Assembly: GCA_035236585.1 (NCBI GenBank)
Contig: CP141128.1
Span: 22,163,618 to 22,227,617, forward strand
Source of the DNA: Warburgia ugandensis
Taxonomy: Eukaryota; Streptophyta; Magnoliopsida; Canellales; Canellaceae
DNA length: 64,000 nt
Direction: 5' to 3'
Position numbers and translations under genes: made by a program. Of this stretch, positions 23,075 to 36,000 are shown piece after piece. The first letter of the stretch is position 1; every line of letters starts with the position of its first letter. The notes below the pieces were generated by a model that was given only the letters and a program-made list of their open reading frames with translations, was not told the DNA's origin and made no database searches.

Positions 23075-25598
23075 TGTGACGACCCGTGTTTTCTCATCCA
23101 TTTTTTAAATGAAAAATCTAAATTCCTAAGGCGGGATCCCTATTTAAAAAAATAATGCAATGCAATGGAACTATCCTGAAAAATGTTAAGGATAGGGTGA
23201 GTATATACTATACTCAGTAGGAGTCTATCACTACTAGTTTTGCAATGCATGTTATGTTTAAAATCATATGCTCTTTAAAACATGTGCATGTTCGAACAAT
23301 CATGGTCAATGTCGATACTAAAAACCACTGTCAAATCAGAATACTGACGACTTCAAGAATAGCATAATCCAAGTTGAAAGTATCATATATCATAAACATA
23401 ATGATATGCATAAGATGCTCCACTGAATCCAACTCATGGATATCTGGTATGGTCGACCAACCTCATGTCATGCCATATGCAATGCAAATAAATCCTCAAA
23501 CTATACGGTCCAAACTATGCCCACGACCTCGCCGCCGTGTGGTCCCCGGGTACCTGAGGACATAGGGTCATCTGCCTCCACAAGACATATGACCCTTCGA
23601 CCCAGTGTTGTGACACCAGTGGTAGCCCCCTATACCACATGCAGTCGAAGCAGGGACGCTGCCCTTTTTGGGCGTGCTACCCATCCACCTAATAGTGGTA
23701 GAGGCTGGAGGCCAACTCAAACCTCTCGGCATAGCGCCCACGAGCTTATCAGCCCAAATCATATCAGATCAAATAAGCAAAAACCTCTTTTTCAAAACCT
23801 GTCCTCTTTGGGTCCCTCACAACTGCCTGACCCTCACAACTGCCTACCTAGCGTCTTTTGGCCACTCCAACATCTTTTGGTAACCCTCAAGGACATGCAA
23901 TCTTTCAAAAACTCAATGCTCACAAATCATGCAATATATGCATTTGTTTGCAAAACATATCTATGCATAATGTATATGTAATTATTTGCAAAACATATCT
24001 ATGCCAAAACATATCTATGCATAAAGCATTTATCATATGTATGCTAAATTAAGTCATGCTAAACAAGTTATATAACTTATACTTAAAACATGCATAAAAC
24101 AATCATGGCTCTTTTAAAAAGTCTAGTAGCGATAGAGCACCTACCTCAAAGTCTCCTCGAGTCCCGTCCTTTATCATTCAACCCATCCCTGGGTCTCATT
24201 TATAAACTCCTGGGTATGAATGAATACAAGGAGTCCTTATTAATTTCAATCCATTTAGGCATTAGATCGCTAGATCTGCCTATTGGGTCCATGGTCCTTG
24301 CCTAATTCATTCGTCAGGCTATATCCTATGGTGTGGATCTACTTTCCAATAGTTAAACTCTGTAATTTATCCTCTAATCCTAACTTTAAAGTCTCATTAG
24401 GTCCGCATGCCCCAGTTCCCAGGACACCTGTGTATCCTGGTTGAACGGCGACCACCTTACGTGCGTGCGCGCCCAAAGGCCGTGCCAGGGACGCCGTCTT
24501 GCACGCACACATGTATGCTCAAGTGACGCACTATGACGCGCATCATCGCACGGACACACCTTGTAGCATGGCGCTTCTCAGCTCCCAGGGCACCCCATGC
24601 ACCCTGGTCGAGCTAGGACCCGTTCCCTATGTCATGTGCGCACCTGAGAGCCGCACCTGGGACAATGTACGCACTGTCGTACGCCCGGAGCCCATCCCTG
24701 GGACCCTATCCCAGGCGCACATGGAGCAAGGCATCCCTGGGATGCCTGGCTCGTGCAAGGTCATCTGGACCAGGCTTGGGGCATTTTGTTCGTGCAGGGC
24801 CGGTCCAAGTCAGCTTGGGCATTTTCCAGCCAAGAACCCAGCTAGAAAACGACCGAAAAGGACTAGATCCGGCAAGGATCTGGCCTGGGGGAAGCAAACG
24901 GAGAGTAAGGGAAGAGAAATGGCTTACCTGGGCAGCCTGGGGACGCCATTTTTCCGATGGGTGTGCCTGCTCGCCGGGAAGCTCGAAGAAGGTGGAAACC
25001 CTATTGCCATACCAGAACGGAGAAGGGGAACTTGAGAAATGGCAATGGCCGGCCTGACTTGGGCCTGGCCATTGCCAAAAAACACAGAGAGATGGGTTTC
25101 CGGTTTTTGTCAGAAACCCCAGTCTCAAATGTCTGGAAAAACGCCGGAAAACATGGTGTTTTGGAGAGGGGAGATGGGGTTTTTATAGAGGGGAGAAGGC
25201 GGTGCTCCTCAATGGCAATGCCGCCCTTTCCCCTGGGATTTTCTAGAGAAATCAGGATTTAGGGTTTTCTGGAGGGTTCTTGAGGTTGAAGACGACAGGG
25301 GGTGCCGTTATCAAAACGGCCCCTTGCGTTTTTCGTCCCTTTTTCGTTTTTTTCGTTTTTCTGTTTAATTTTCAAAAATACCCCTATCTTTAAATGGCTG
25401 TAACTTCTTCATACGAACTCCGTTTTGGGTGATTTTTGAGGTGTTGGATTCCATTTTTTGAGTAGAATCTAATGGTACTAAGTTTCCTCACAAATTCCTT
25501 AATTTATTATTTTAAATAAAATCAAACATTCAACACAGTTCATGTCCTATAAGATGTCCAATTTTTGTGAAAATAGCGTAAATTGCTCGGGCATTACA
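23075..25598 (-). mobile_element. Solo LTR-F copy 1
   Basis: Begins TGTGACGACCCG and ends GCTCGGGCATTACA (2524 bp), with the perfect 5-bp duplication CATTT at 23070-23074 and 25599-25603. No internal region is present, so it is a solo LTR formed by recombination. It has a CpG-rich core (about 24400-24960), a conserved hairpin TGAGTATA-TAC-TATACTCA at 23198-23216, and GGGGTGCCGTTATCAA near 25298. Strand is by analogy with LTR-A and LTR-B. Long readings inside the GC core (24499-25262) have no family resemblance. Confidence 0.92.
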
Positions 25599-25612
25599 CA
25601 TTTTCCACCATA

Positions 25613-26455
25613 ATGCAGAAGTCTACATCCTTCTTATTTTTTGGCCTCCACTTCGATCAAAACATGTTCACCAATGATTTTACCAAATTTAAGGTGACAT
25701 TTCTTCAACCAAGAGCCTTAGAATTTCTTAAAGTTGTCAGAATTTCTTTCTGAAGGAATGAATTAGATTTCAGCGTAAATTTTGAAATTTGAAACTAGAG
25801 TCACTAGAAGAGTTTTTGCCAATGTGTTTGCCAGATTTAAGGTGACATTTCTTCTTCAACGAAGAACCTCAGAATTTTTTGAAATTTCTGTATTGAAATT
25901 GTCAAAATTTCTTTCTAAAGGATTGAATTGGATTTCAACGTAAATTTTGAAATCTGAAACCAGAGTCACTAGAAGAATTTTTGTTAAAAGGAAAACTAGA
26001 ATGTACATGGAATAGAAAAGGAAACAAGTGAATTAGCAAAGGTGATAATGTCTGGGAAGAAGAGAAATCGGAAAAGGAAAACATCTAGTAATTGTTTTAG
26101 GTGATTTTGTGAGTTGCGAATATGGACTTATCTTTAGTTGATTGAAATTTGGTAATTGTCTGCAGAATTAGTTGAGTGAAATGAAGATGCGAAGGAAGAA
26201 TCTACTGTAGAGAAGAAAAAGTTGAATAAACAGCTTGAGGTTATTGGTTTTTTTTGTTTTTTTTAATGACTAACAGCTAAGTAAAAGATTGTAATAGTTT
26301 CATGTTAGTTTTCCATTTTTTCAATCTTGTTTTCACAGATTTTAGCAAGATGCAATTCTATGTAAGAAGCATGGAATTCATATCTCTGGTCATGATGTTC
26401 CATCTCCACTTTAGAACTTTTCAGAGCTGAGCTCAAGGCATCCCGCCCCTTTCAG
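25613..26455 (+). pseudogene. RH57: 5' end of a DEAD-box RNA helicase gene (RH57/ROK1-like), decayed
   Basis: Exon 1 (25613-25693) encodes MQKSTSFLFFGLHFDQN and a DFTKFK end, then a GT donor; this fits the start of plant RH57 as I remember it. A later piece (about 26005-26100) reads ETSELAKVIMSGKKRNRKRK, the basic stretch expected next. A third (26166 to about 26247) gives NEDAKEES and KKKLNKQLE. A fourth (26339-26455, between CAG and GT) gives KHGIHISGHDVPSPL and NFSELSSRH, the segment just before the helicase Q-motif. In-frame stops (GAG-TGA, CTT-TAG), a frameshift and a partial tandem duplication show decay. The helicase core is absent. Family role: 40S ribosome assembly in the nucleolus. 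Confidence 0.72.
25679..25985 (+). repeat. Tandem duplication (about 148 bp) across the exon 1 border
   Basis: Copy 1 (25679-25826) and copy 2 (25827-25985) share TTTAAGGTGACATTTCTTC, GGATTTCAACGTAAATTTTG-like and ACCAGAGTCACTAGAAGA-like blocks; the GTGAC donor sites are 148 bases apart. It duplicates the end of exon 1 and the start of intron 1, so two splice donors exist. Copy 2 encodes F-A-R-F-K before the donor. Confidence 0.85.
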
Positions 26456-26870
26456 GTTTGTGGTACCTTTACATCTTGGTGTGGTTTCCTTTTTCATTGC
26501 AATATTTTTCTCTTTCTCCCTCTGTCTCAGTTTTTTAGCAGTCGTGCTATCATTATCTCCAACCTTGCTTTGTTGAAAAAAGTAGGTGGGAACTGGTACT
26601 TTAAATGCATTATCCACTTTTTTGTTTAGAATACTGCAGTCTTCTAGTGTAACTTCTTCTCTTATTTCTCTAAGATATCATCACCATTTAGAAAAAAACT
26701 TAGCTATGTAGTTTTCTGGGAATTACTATAGGCATTGTGGTTGGAGATAGCCCACCTTTTGGGTTGGTGGTGGTGGTGGTCTGATGTGCCTGGATACCGC
26801 TTACTAGGTGATGCATTTAGTAAAATATCCTTAAGATAATCAATACAGTGGCACGGATCAATTCCGTGCA
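26456..26870. other. Intron-like remainder up to the satellite
   Basis: Follows the GT at 26456; T-rich, with a (TGG)n-like run near 26768. No further helicase exon is recognised. Just before the array there is a short perfect inverted repeat GCACGGA-TCAAT-TCCGTGC (26851-26869), at the boundary itself. Confidence 0.45.
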
Positions 26871-29800
26871 ACCCAATTCCAACTATATTAAAAGATAAAT
26901 TGTATACATATCCCTATATTTTGAATATTTTAGTCTTAGAAATCACTTAATTATCACTAATATGGCTTAATTCTACTATTTTCAAGGTCCATGGTACAAA
27001 TATAAAAAATGCACAAATTATCTAATTTAACACAAAGAGAAATTTCACATTCCAACTATATTACAAGATAAATTGTATACATATCCCAATATTTTGAATA
27101 TTTTAGTCTTAAAAATTACTTAATTATCACTAATTTGTCTCAATTCTACTATTTTAAAGGTCCATGGTACAAATGTAAAAATGTACAAAATATGTAATTT
27201 TACACAAGAAAGAGCAATTTCACATTCCAACTATATTAAAAGGTAAATTATATACATAACCCATTATTATGAATATTTTATTCTTAAAAATTACTTAATT
27301 ATCAATAATTAGGCTTAATTCTATCATTTTTGAAGGTCTATGGTACAAATGTAAAAAATGCACAAATAATCTAATTTTACTCATGAAAAAGAAATTTCAC
27401 ATTCCAACTATATTAAAAGATAAATTGTATACATTTTCCCATATTTTGAATATTTTAGTCTTAAAAATCACTTAATTATCACTAATTTAGCTTAATTATA
27501 CTATTTTGAAGGTCCATGGTACAAATGTAAAAAATGTACAAAATATGTAAATTTACACAGGAAAGAGTAGTTTCACATTCCAACTATATTAAAAGATAAA
27601 TTGAATACTTAACCTATATTTTGAATATTTTATTCTTAAAAATTACATAATTATCACTAATTTGGCGTAATTCTACTATTTTGAAGTCCCAGGTACAAAT
27701 GTAAAAAATGGCCAAAACATCCAATTTTACACAAGAAAGTACATTATCTTATTCCAATTATATTAAAATATAACTTGCATGTATATCCCTATATTTTGAA
27801 TATTTTAGTGTTAAAAATTAATTAATTATCTCTAATTAGGTTTAATTATACTATTTTGAAGTTTAAGGTATAAATATAAAAAATGCACAAAATAACTAAT
27901 TATCCACAAGAAAGAGTAATTCACATTCCAACTATATTAAAAGATAAATTGTACACACATATCCCTATATTTAGAATATTTTTGTCTTAAAAATTACTAA
28001 ATTATCACTAATCATGCTTAATTCTACTAATTTGAAGGTCTATAGAACAAATATAAAAAAAATAATACAATGTGTCTATTTGTACATAAGAAAGAACAAT
28101 TTCACATTTCAACTATATTAAAAGGTAAATTGCATACATATCCTTAGATTTTGAATATTTAGAAATCACTTAAGTATCACTAATAAGCCTTAATTCCACT
28201 ATTTTATTGGTCTAGAGTACAATTGTAAAAAATGCAAAAAAAATGTTATTTTGCATAAGAAAAATAAATTTCACATTTGAACTATATTAAATGATAAATT
28301 GTATGCATATTCCTACATTTTGAATATTTTAGTCTTGCAAATCACTAATTATGATTAATCATGCTTAATTCTACTATTTTGAAGGTCCATGATACAAATG
28401 TAAAAAATGCATAAAAATATCTAATTTTTCACAAGGAGCATTTTCATATTCCAATTATATTAAAATATAAATTGTATGCATATCCCTATAGTTTAATATT
28501 TTAGAGTTAAAAATTACTTAATTATCACTAATTAGGTTTAATTATACAGTTTTGAAGGTCTAGAGTACAAATATAAAAAATGTACAAAATAAATAATTTT
28601 GCATAAGAAAGAGTAATTTCCATTCTAACTATATTAAAAGATAAATTGTATACATATCCTTATATTTTGAATAATTTTGTTTTAGAAATCATTAAATTAT
28701 CACTAATTGGGCTCAATTTTACTATTTTGAAGGTCCGGGGTATAAATGTAAAAAATGTACAAAGTATCTAATTTTACGCATGAAAGAACAATTTCACATT
28801 CCAACCATATTAAAAGATAAATTGCATACATATCCCTAGATTTTTACTATTTGGAAATCACTTAATTATCACTAATAAGTCTTAATTCTACTATTTATAG
28901 GTCCATGGTACAAATGTAAAAAATGAGAAATAAAATCTAATTTTGCACAAGAAAGATCAATTTCACATTCTAAATTAATTTAAAGATAAATTGTCTACAT
29001 ATCCTTATATTTTAAATATTTTATTCTTTAAAATTGCTTAATTATTACTATTTATGTTGTAATTCTACTGGTTTGAAGGTCCAGGGTACAAACATAAAAA
29101 ATGCTCAAAAAACTAATTTTACATAAGAAAGTGCATTTTCATATTCCAATTATATTAAAAGATAAATTCTATGCATATCCCTAGATTTTGAATATTTAGT
29201 AATTACTTTCTACTATTTTATAAGTACAGGGTACAAATGTAAATAATGCTAAAAATATCACATTTTGACAAGAAAGTTCCATTTCAAATTCTAACTATAT
29301 TAAAATATATATTGCATACATATCCCTATATTTTCAATATTTTAGTTTTAAAAATTACTAAATTATCACTAATTAGGATTAATTCTATTATTTTGAAGGT
29401 ACATGATACAAATATAGAAAATGCACAAAGTAGCTAATTTTACACAAGAAAGAACAATTTAACATTCCAACTATAATAAAAGATAATTGTATACATATCA
29501 CTAGATTTTGAATATTTAAAAATTACTTAATTATCACTAATTAGTCATAATGCTACTACGTTATAGGTCTAGGGTACAAATCTTAAAAATGCACAGAATG
29601 TCTAATTTGCATAAGAAAGATCAATTTCAATTCTAACAATATTAAAGATAAATGGTATACATATCCCCGTATTTTTAATATTTTAGTATTAAAAATTACT
29701 TAATTATCACTAATTTAGCTTATTTCTACCATTTTGAAGGTTCACTGTGCAAATGTAAAAAATGCAAAAATATCTAATTTTGTACAAGAAAGAGCAATTT

Positions 29801-29987
29801 CAAATTCCAACAATATTATAAGATAAATTGTAAACATAACCTTATATTTTGAATATTTTAGACCTAAAAATTACATAATTATACTATTTTGGTTTAATTG
29901 TAGTGTTTTAAAGGTCCACGGTACAAATGTAAAAAATGCATAAAATATATACATTTGCACAAGAAAGAGCAATTTCACATTCCAACT
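26871..29987. repeat. 176-bp AT-rich satellite array, block 1
   Basis: Monomers repeat TTCCAACTATATTAAAAG, TTGTATACATATCCCTATAT, TTTTGAATATTTTAGTCTTA, AAATCACTTAATTATCACTA, ATTAGGCTTAATTCTACTAT, GAAGGTCCAGGGTACAAATG, AATGCACAAAATATCTAAT and ACACAAGAAAGAGCAATTTC in fixed order. Successive CCAAC starts (26879, 27052, 27227) are 173-175 bp apart. Identity between neighbours is moderate. No lasting coding frame. Ends at the target duplication CAACT of the solo LTR-A. Confidence 0.95.
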
Positions 29988-32900
29988 TGTAACACCCCGG
30001 ATTTTTAAGACAATTTTTATATATATATATAATAATGCATTTTAAATAAGAGCATTTGGGATCCCATGAGAAAAGATTTATTTAACATTTTACTAAACCT
30101 ATCTTAAAACTCCGGGTGTAAATTTTTCCTTTCTCAAAATGACGTACACGTAATTTAAACATAAAAAAATTAATCCGCGTATAAATCAACGTCAAATAAA
30201 TAGGCGCCTTTATTTTAAATCAAATAAACGTCCAAAAGACAATAATAATATGGCCCAGGGTCTATCCATCATAACATCCCATATAAACGTCCAATATATG
30301 TCCAAAGATCTAAATCACATCCAAATATAAAGTATGCAGTCCATAATGAAATTCAAATGATAATCCACTCTAATGACTCACATTACTGTCTAAAACTATA
30401 GGGAAACTAGTCTTCAGCAGCTCTCAAGGTTTATCAACCGCTTTTCCTTTCCTGGTGTCGCGCTCGAGATCTAAGGCATTGCAAAACAAAGCAATGCCTC
30501 AGCAAGCTATCGCTTGTGTAGGTACATAGACAATTAATGTAATAAATGCTAGAATTAATGAACAATACTGATGAAAAATCTAACATTTATGAAGATAGTG
30601 ATATCATAATGCCATGTTCAATAAATGCCAATTTATTCCATATGCTAAAACATGAAATTCACGGAGTTAAAACATGACATGAATCAATAAAATGGAGCAT
30701 ACAACAAGAATAAGGGCACCCTAAGGTAATGGGTCCCACCACATCGCACTAACATCCCTGATCAGGAGTACACATAGTCAACCTCTGAGTGTCGTCACAC
30801 CTGTGCATACCATCTATAACCATGCTCATCATACATGCACACATAACAAGAATATGGGCCATCATGTTGCAGTGGCAACCCTCCATGGGTATCAACCACC
30901 GCCGCTCCCCGTCGACACCATAACGGGAGACTTAACGTCTGTCCCCATGGAAAGGCTCAGACCGGTAGTGTGGACTATCCATGTTACCAAACCCCTACCG
31001 AATGCCATCTATGGGCAGGTGTCTATCATATCACAAACTCATCACATCATAATCTCGGAAGGTGGGTGGCCGGCCCTATCCCTCCTAGCATGACGCCCAC
31101 CGGGCGAGAGCACCCGTCATCAAATATAAAACACGGAAATCATAAGTATATGCTAAAACTCAAGAGCACTTATAGCTTGAAATCCCCAAGACATGCCCCT
31201 CATCCTGGGGTTAGCCTATAAAAGGACCAGCTACTAAGCCTCTATACTCATTTCCATGTAAATCCATGCATTTTCTATATATATAATAAGAAATAAGTCT
31301 CTAAGTAAGCATAACAAATTAACGTCATACTTGTAAAAGCATTTGAAATAAGTTTATTCAGTAAAAGATTTCAATTTGGAATAACCATCCTGTACGCAAT
31401 GTAGCATGAAATCCACGGTAAATAATAATTGCATTTTAAAACACAATCACACATGATGCTATGTTTAAACATGGTTTAAAAATCAAGGCAAAACATTAGT
31501 TGTCGTCACCTACCTCAGTGTGAGATCACTAGCTTGCCAATAACTCCCTTTAATTGGTATATTCAAGTGCACCTGTACATGTCACATCACTATTTTAAAA
31601 TTTTTCTAAATAAAAAGTGGTCATTTCTAAGTTTTTAAGTTAAAACTAGGTCCGCGTCATCAATACGGTCACAACGCCTCTTTCGGATCGTGATTTGGAC
31701 CTCTCTAGCTCCCAAAAATCAAGTTTTAGTGAAAACTACCCTCAAATGGGGCCTGCCGGACCACCATAAGGTGGTTTAAACCGGCGGCGGGTTTACACCG
31801 GCGTACACTGGCGCACGAAGACGCACGGCGTCGCAGACGCCGCACGGGACGCGCGCCGTGCTTCTTCGGCACCGTGACGCGTGCGTCACGGTCACCAGGA
31901 CGCGCAGCGTCACGGTCACCAGGACGCGCAGCGTCCCGGTCCCACCGCGACAGCCCACCGAGGCCGTCCCGCACGCGCGCGGCGCCGCGCACGCGTGCGA
32001 CGATGACGTCGTATGACGTCGTCCTCAGTGCGTCTCCGTGTGCGTCCTGGCGTCAGTGCAGGGCGCCGACGCCGTTGACGACGCCGGAAAAGACGACCGG
32101 ATTCCGGTCGCCTCCGGCGGAGGTACAGAGCTCCGTTTTGCGTGATTTTTGCGCCATTTTCTTCAGAATTCTCTCTAGAATCCATTTATGCCCTCCTTTT
32201 GCACTAATTTTCTCAAAAACCATGGTTTTTAAATGATTTTTCCCAAGTTCCTAAAAACCTCCCTAGGTACTGGTTTTTGAGTTTTCTAGGCAATTCCACC
32301 GTTGGATCACTCCCAAATTTAAAGGGTTTGCTCTTGGGTGTCTTTTGCACTAGTTGGACGGTGCGATTTCCAAATGGACAACGTTTGGTCTATGAAATCA
32401 CGCTCCAACAGTAGCGTGCACAAAGCCCCCAAAAATCCGATTTTTTTCCTAATTTTTAAATGATTTTCTAATTAATTTTCTAATTAATAAATACAGAAAA
32501 ACATGGATTTGAGGCTTACCTTGCACCTGGCCGGAGTTGCTCGTGTTGCCGGGGCTCCACTCGCCGGAAACTTCAGATTTTTGCAGGTCTAGGGTTTTGC
32601 GTATCATTCATGGAAAACGCTCAAAGTGGAGCGTTTTGGCTCCTAGAGGAGCATAGATATAGGGTTTTAGAGTCTTGGGGAAGAGAAACTCTTCCCCACA
32701 CGCCTCTTTCCACGTCTCTCCGGCGATTTCGCCGGACTGGTAGAGACGTGTGTAGACAGGGGTGCCGTTATCAATTTGGACCCCTGTGTAACACGTTTCT
32801 GTCAAAAGACCATTTTGCCCTTACAACTTTGACGGCTCATAACTCCCTCGTTTGAGCTCCGTTTCTCGCGTTCTTGGTGGCGTTGGATTCGTATCGACGA

Positions 32901-33006
32901 GCACTTTCTAATTATTATGTTTTCAGGAAAGAATTTCATCCATAAATTTTTATTTTAATTTATTTAATAATTTCCTATTTTTATCTTAAAAATTAAGGAT
33001 ATTACA
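29988..33006 (-). mobile_element. Solo LTR-A copy 2 inside the satellite
   Basis: 3019 bp, TGTAACACCCCGG to GGATATTACA, flanked by the perfect 5-bp duplication CAACT (29983-29987; 33007-33011). A single satellite monomer is restored when it is removed. It matches LTR-A copy 1 along its length and supplies the terminus copy 1 lacks. It has a CpG-rich core (31785-32110) with a 24-bp GCAGCGTCACGGTCACCAGG-type duplication near 31884-31932. The conserved hairpins are at 30474-30499 and 30503-30516. No coding. Confidence 0.95.
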
Positions 33007-36000
33007 CAACTATATTAAAAATTAAATTGTATCATATCCCTATATTTTAAATATTTTTTCCTTGAAGTCACTTAACTATGATGAATTAGGCTTAATTCTA
33101 TTGTTTTGAAGGTCTAGGGTACAAACGTAAAATTGCATAAAATATCTAATTTTACATAAGAAAGAACAATTACACATTCCACCTCTATTAAAGTATAAAT
33201 TGCATATACATATCCATATATTTTGATTATTTAGAAATTACTTAATTATCACTAATTAGGCTCAATTTTTTACTATTTTATAGGTCAATGTACAAATGTA
33301 CAAAAAGAGCAATTTCACATTCTCACTATATTAAAAGACAAATTGTATACATATCCCTATAGTTTGAATATTTTAGTCTTAGAAATCACTTAATTATCAT
33401 TAATTAGGCTTAATTCTACTATTTTGTAACTCTATGGTACAAATGTAAAAAATGAACAAAATACCTAACTTTGCACAAGATAGAGAAATTTCACATTTAT
33501 TAAAAGATAAATTATATACATATCCTTATATTTTGAATATTTTAGTCGTAAAAATCACATAATTATAACTAATTTGGCTTAATTCTACCATTTTTAAGGT
33601 CCAAGGTAATTATGTAAAAAATGCACAAAAAATTTTAATTTACACAAAAAAGAGTATTTTCACATTCCAACTATATTAAAAGATAAATTGTCTACATATC
33701 CCTATATTTTGAATATTTTAGAATTCACTTAATTATCACAAAATTATGCCTAATTCTACTATTTTGAAGGTCCAGGGTACAAATGTCAAAAATAGAAACA
33801 ATTTCTAATTTTACACAAGAAAGAGCAATTTGACAATCCAACTATATTCAAAGATAAATTGCATACATATACCTATATTTTGAATATTTTAGCCTTAGAA
33901 ATCACTTAATTATTACTAATTAAGCTTAATTCTACTATTTAAAAGGTCTAGGGTACAAATGTAAAAAATACACAAATATCTAATTTTACACAAGAAATAG
34001 TAATGTCACGTTCCAACTATATTAAAAGATAAATTGCATTCATATCACTAGTCTTAGAAATACTTAATTATGACTAATTAGGTTTAATTGAACTATTTTG
34101 AAAGTCTAGAGTACAATTGTAAAAACTGCACAAATATCTAATTTGGACAAGAAAGAGAAATTTCACATTCCAACTACATTAAAATATAAATTGTACACAT
34201 ATCCCTATATTTTGAATATTTTAGTCTTAGAAATCACTGAATTATAACTAATTAGGTTTAGTGCTACTATTTTGAAGGTATAAGATACAAATGTAAAAAA
34301 GTCACAAAGTATCTAATTTTACACAAAAAAGAGCAAATTCACATTCCAACTATACTAAAATAAAAATTGTATACATATTCCTATATTTTAAAATATTTTA
34401 CTCTTAAAAATAACTTAATTATCACTAATTAGGCTTAATTCTTCTATTTTGAAGGCACATGATACAAATGTAAAAAATGTACAAAGTATCTAGTTTTAGA
34501 CAAGAAAGAGAATTTCACATTCCAACTATATTAAAAGATAAATTGTATACATATCCCAATATTTTAAAAATTTTAGTCTTAGAAATCACTTAATTATCAC
34601 TAATTGGGATTAATTCTATTGTTTTGAAGGTCTTGGGTAGAAATGTAAAAAATGCACAAAATATCTAATCTTGCACAAGAAAGAGCAATTTCACATTCTA
34701 ACTAAATTAAAAGATAAATTGTATATATATCACTATATTATGAATATTTTAGCCTTAGAAATCACATATGTATGATTAATTAGGTTTAATTGTACCATTT
34801 TGAAGGTTTAGTGTACAAATGTGAAAAATGCACAAAATAACTAATTTTGCATAAGAAAGGGCAATTTCACATTTCAACTATATTAAAAGATAAAATGTAT
34901 ATATATACCCATATTTTGAATATTTTAATCCTAAAAATAACTTAATCATCATTAATTAGGCTTAATTCTACTATTTTGAAGGTAGAAGATATAAATGAAA
35001 AAAATGCACAAAGTATCCAATTTTACACAAAAAAGAGCAATTTCACATTCAACCTATATTAAAAGTTAAATTGTATACATATCACTATATTTTGAATATT
35101 AATTATCACTAATTTGGTTTAATTGCACTATTTCAAAGGCCCAAGGTACAAATGTAAAAAGTGCATAAAAGTATCTAATTTTGCATACACAAAAAAAGAA
35201 AGCAATTTCACATTCCAGCTAGAATTAAAGATAAATTGTATATATATAATTATATTTTCAATATATTAGTTTTATAAATCACTTAATTATCACTTATTAG
35301 GCTTAATTCTAGTATTTTGAAGGTATAAGATACAAATGTAAAACATGCATAAAGTATCAGATTTTATACAAGAAAGAGCAATATCACATTCTAACTATAT
35401 TAAGTTAAATTACATACATATCCCTATATTTTGAATATTTTAGCCTTAGAAATCACTTAATTATCACTTATTAAGCATAATTATATTATTTTAAATGTCC
35501 CAAGTACAAATGTAAAAAATGCACGAAATATCTAATTTTGCACAAGAAAGGGCAATTTCACATTCCAACATATTAAAAGATAAATTGTATACATATCCCC
35601 TTATTTAGAATATTTTAGTCATAGAAATCACTTTATTATCAATAACTAGGCTTAGTTCTACTATTTTTAAGGTCCAGGGTACAAATGTAAAAAATGACTA
35701 ATTTTCTAATTTTACACAAGAAAGAGAAATTTCATATTCCAACTATAGTAAAAGATAAATTATATACATATCCATATATTTTGCATATTTTTGTCTTTGA
35801 AATAACTTAATTATCACTAATTAGGTTTAATTCCTCTGTTTTGAAGGTCAAGGGTAAAAATGTAAAAAATGCACAAAATATCTATTTTAACACAAGAAAG
35901 AGCAATTTCACATTTCAAATATATTAAAAGATAAATTGTATACATTTCCTCATATTTTGAATGTTTTGGTCTTAGAATCACTTAATTATCACTAATTAGG

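Noticed and set aside
23436-23981. 181-codon plus-strand open reading
   Set aside because: Inside solo LTR-F between perfect target duplications. The sequence is low in recognisable motifs and is not kept in the other LTR-F copy.
24499-25262. Several overlapping open readings of 100-178 codons
   Set aside because: They are stop-poor only because of high GC in the LTR-F core. There is no conserved motif, and all frames are open together.
26411-26617. 68-codon minus-strand open reading
   Set aside because: Antisense to the RH57-like exon and intron; no family resemblance.
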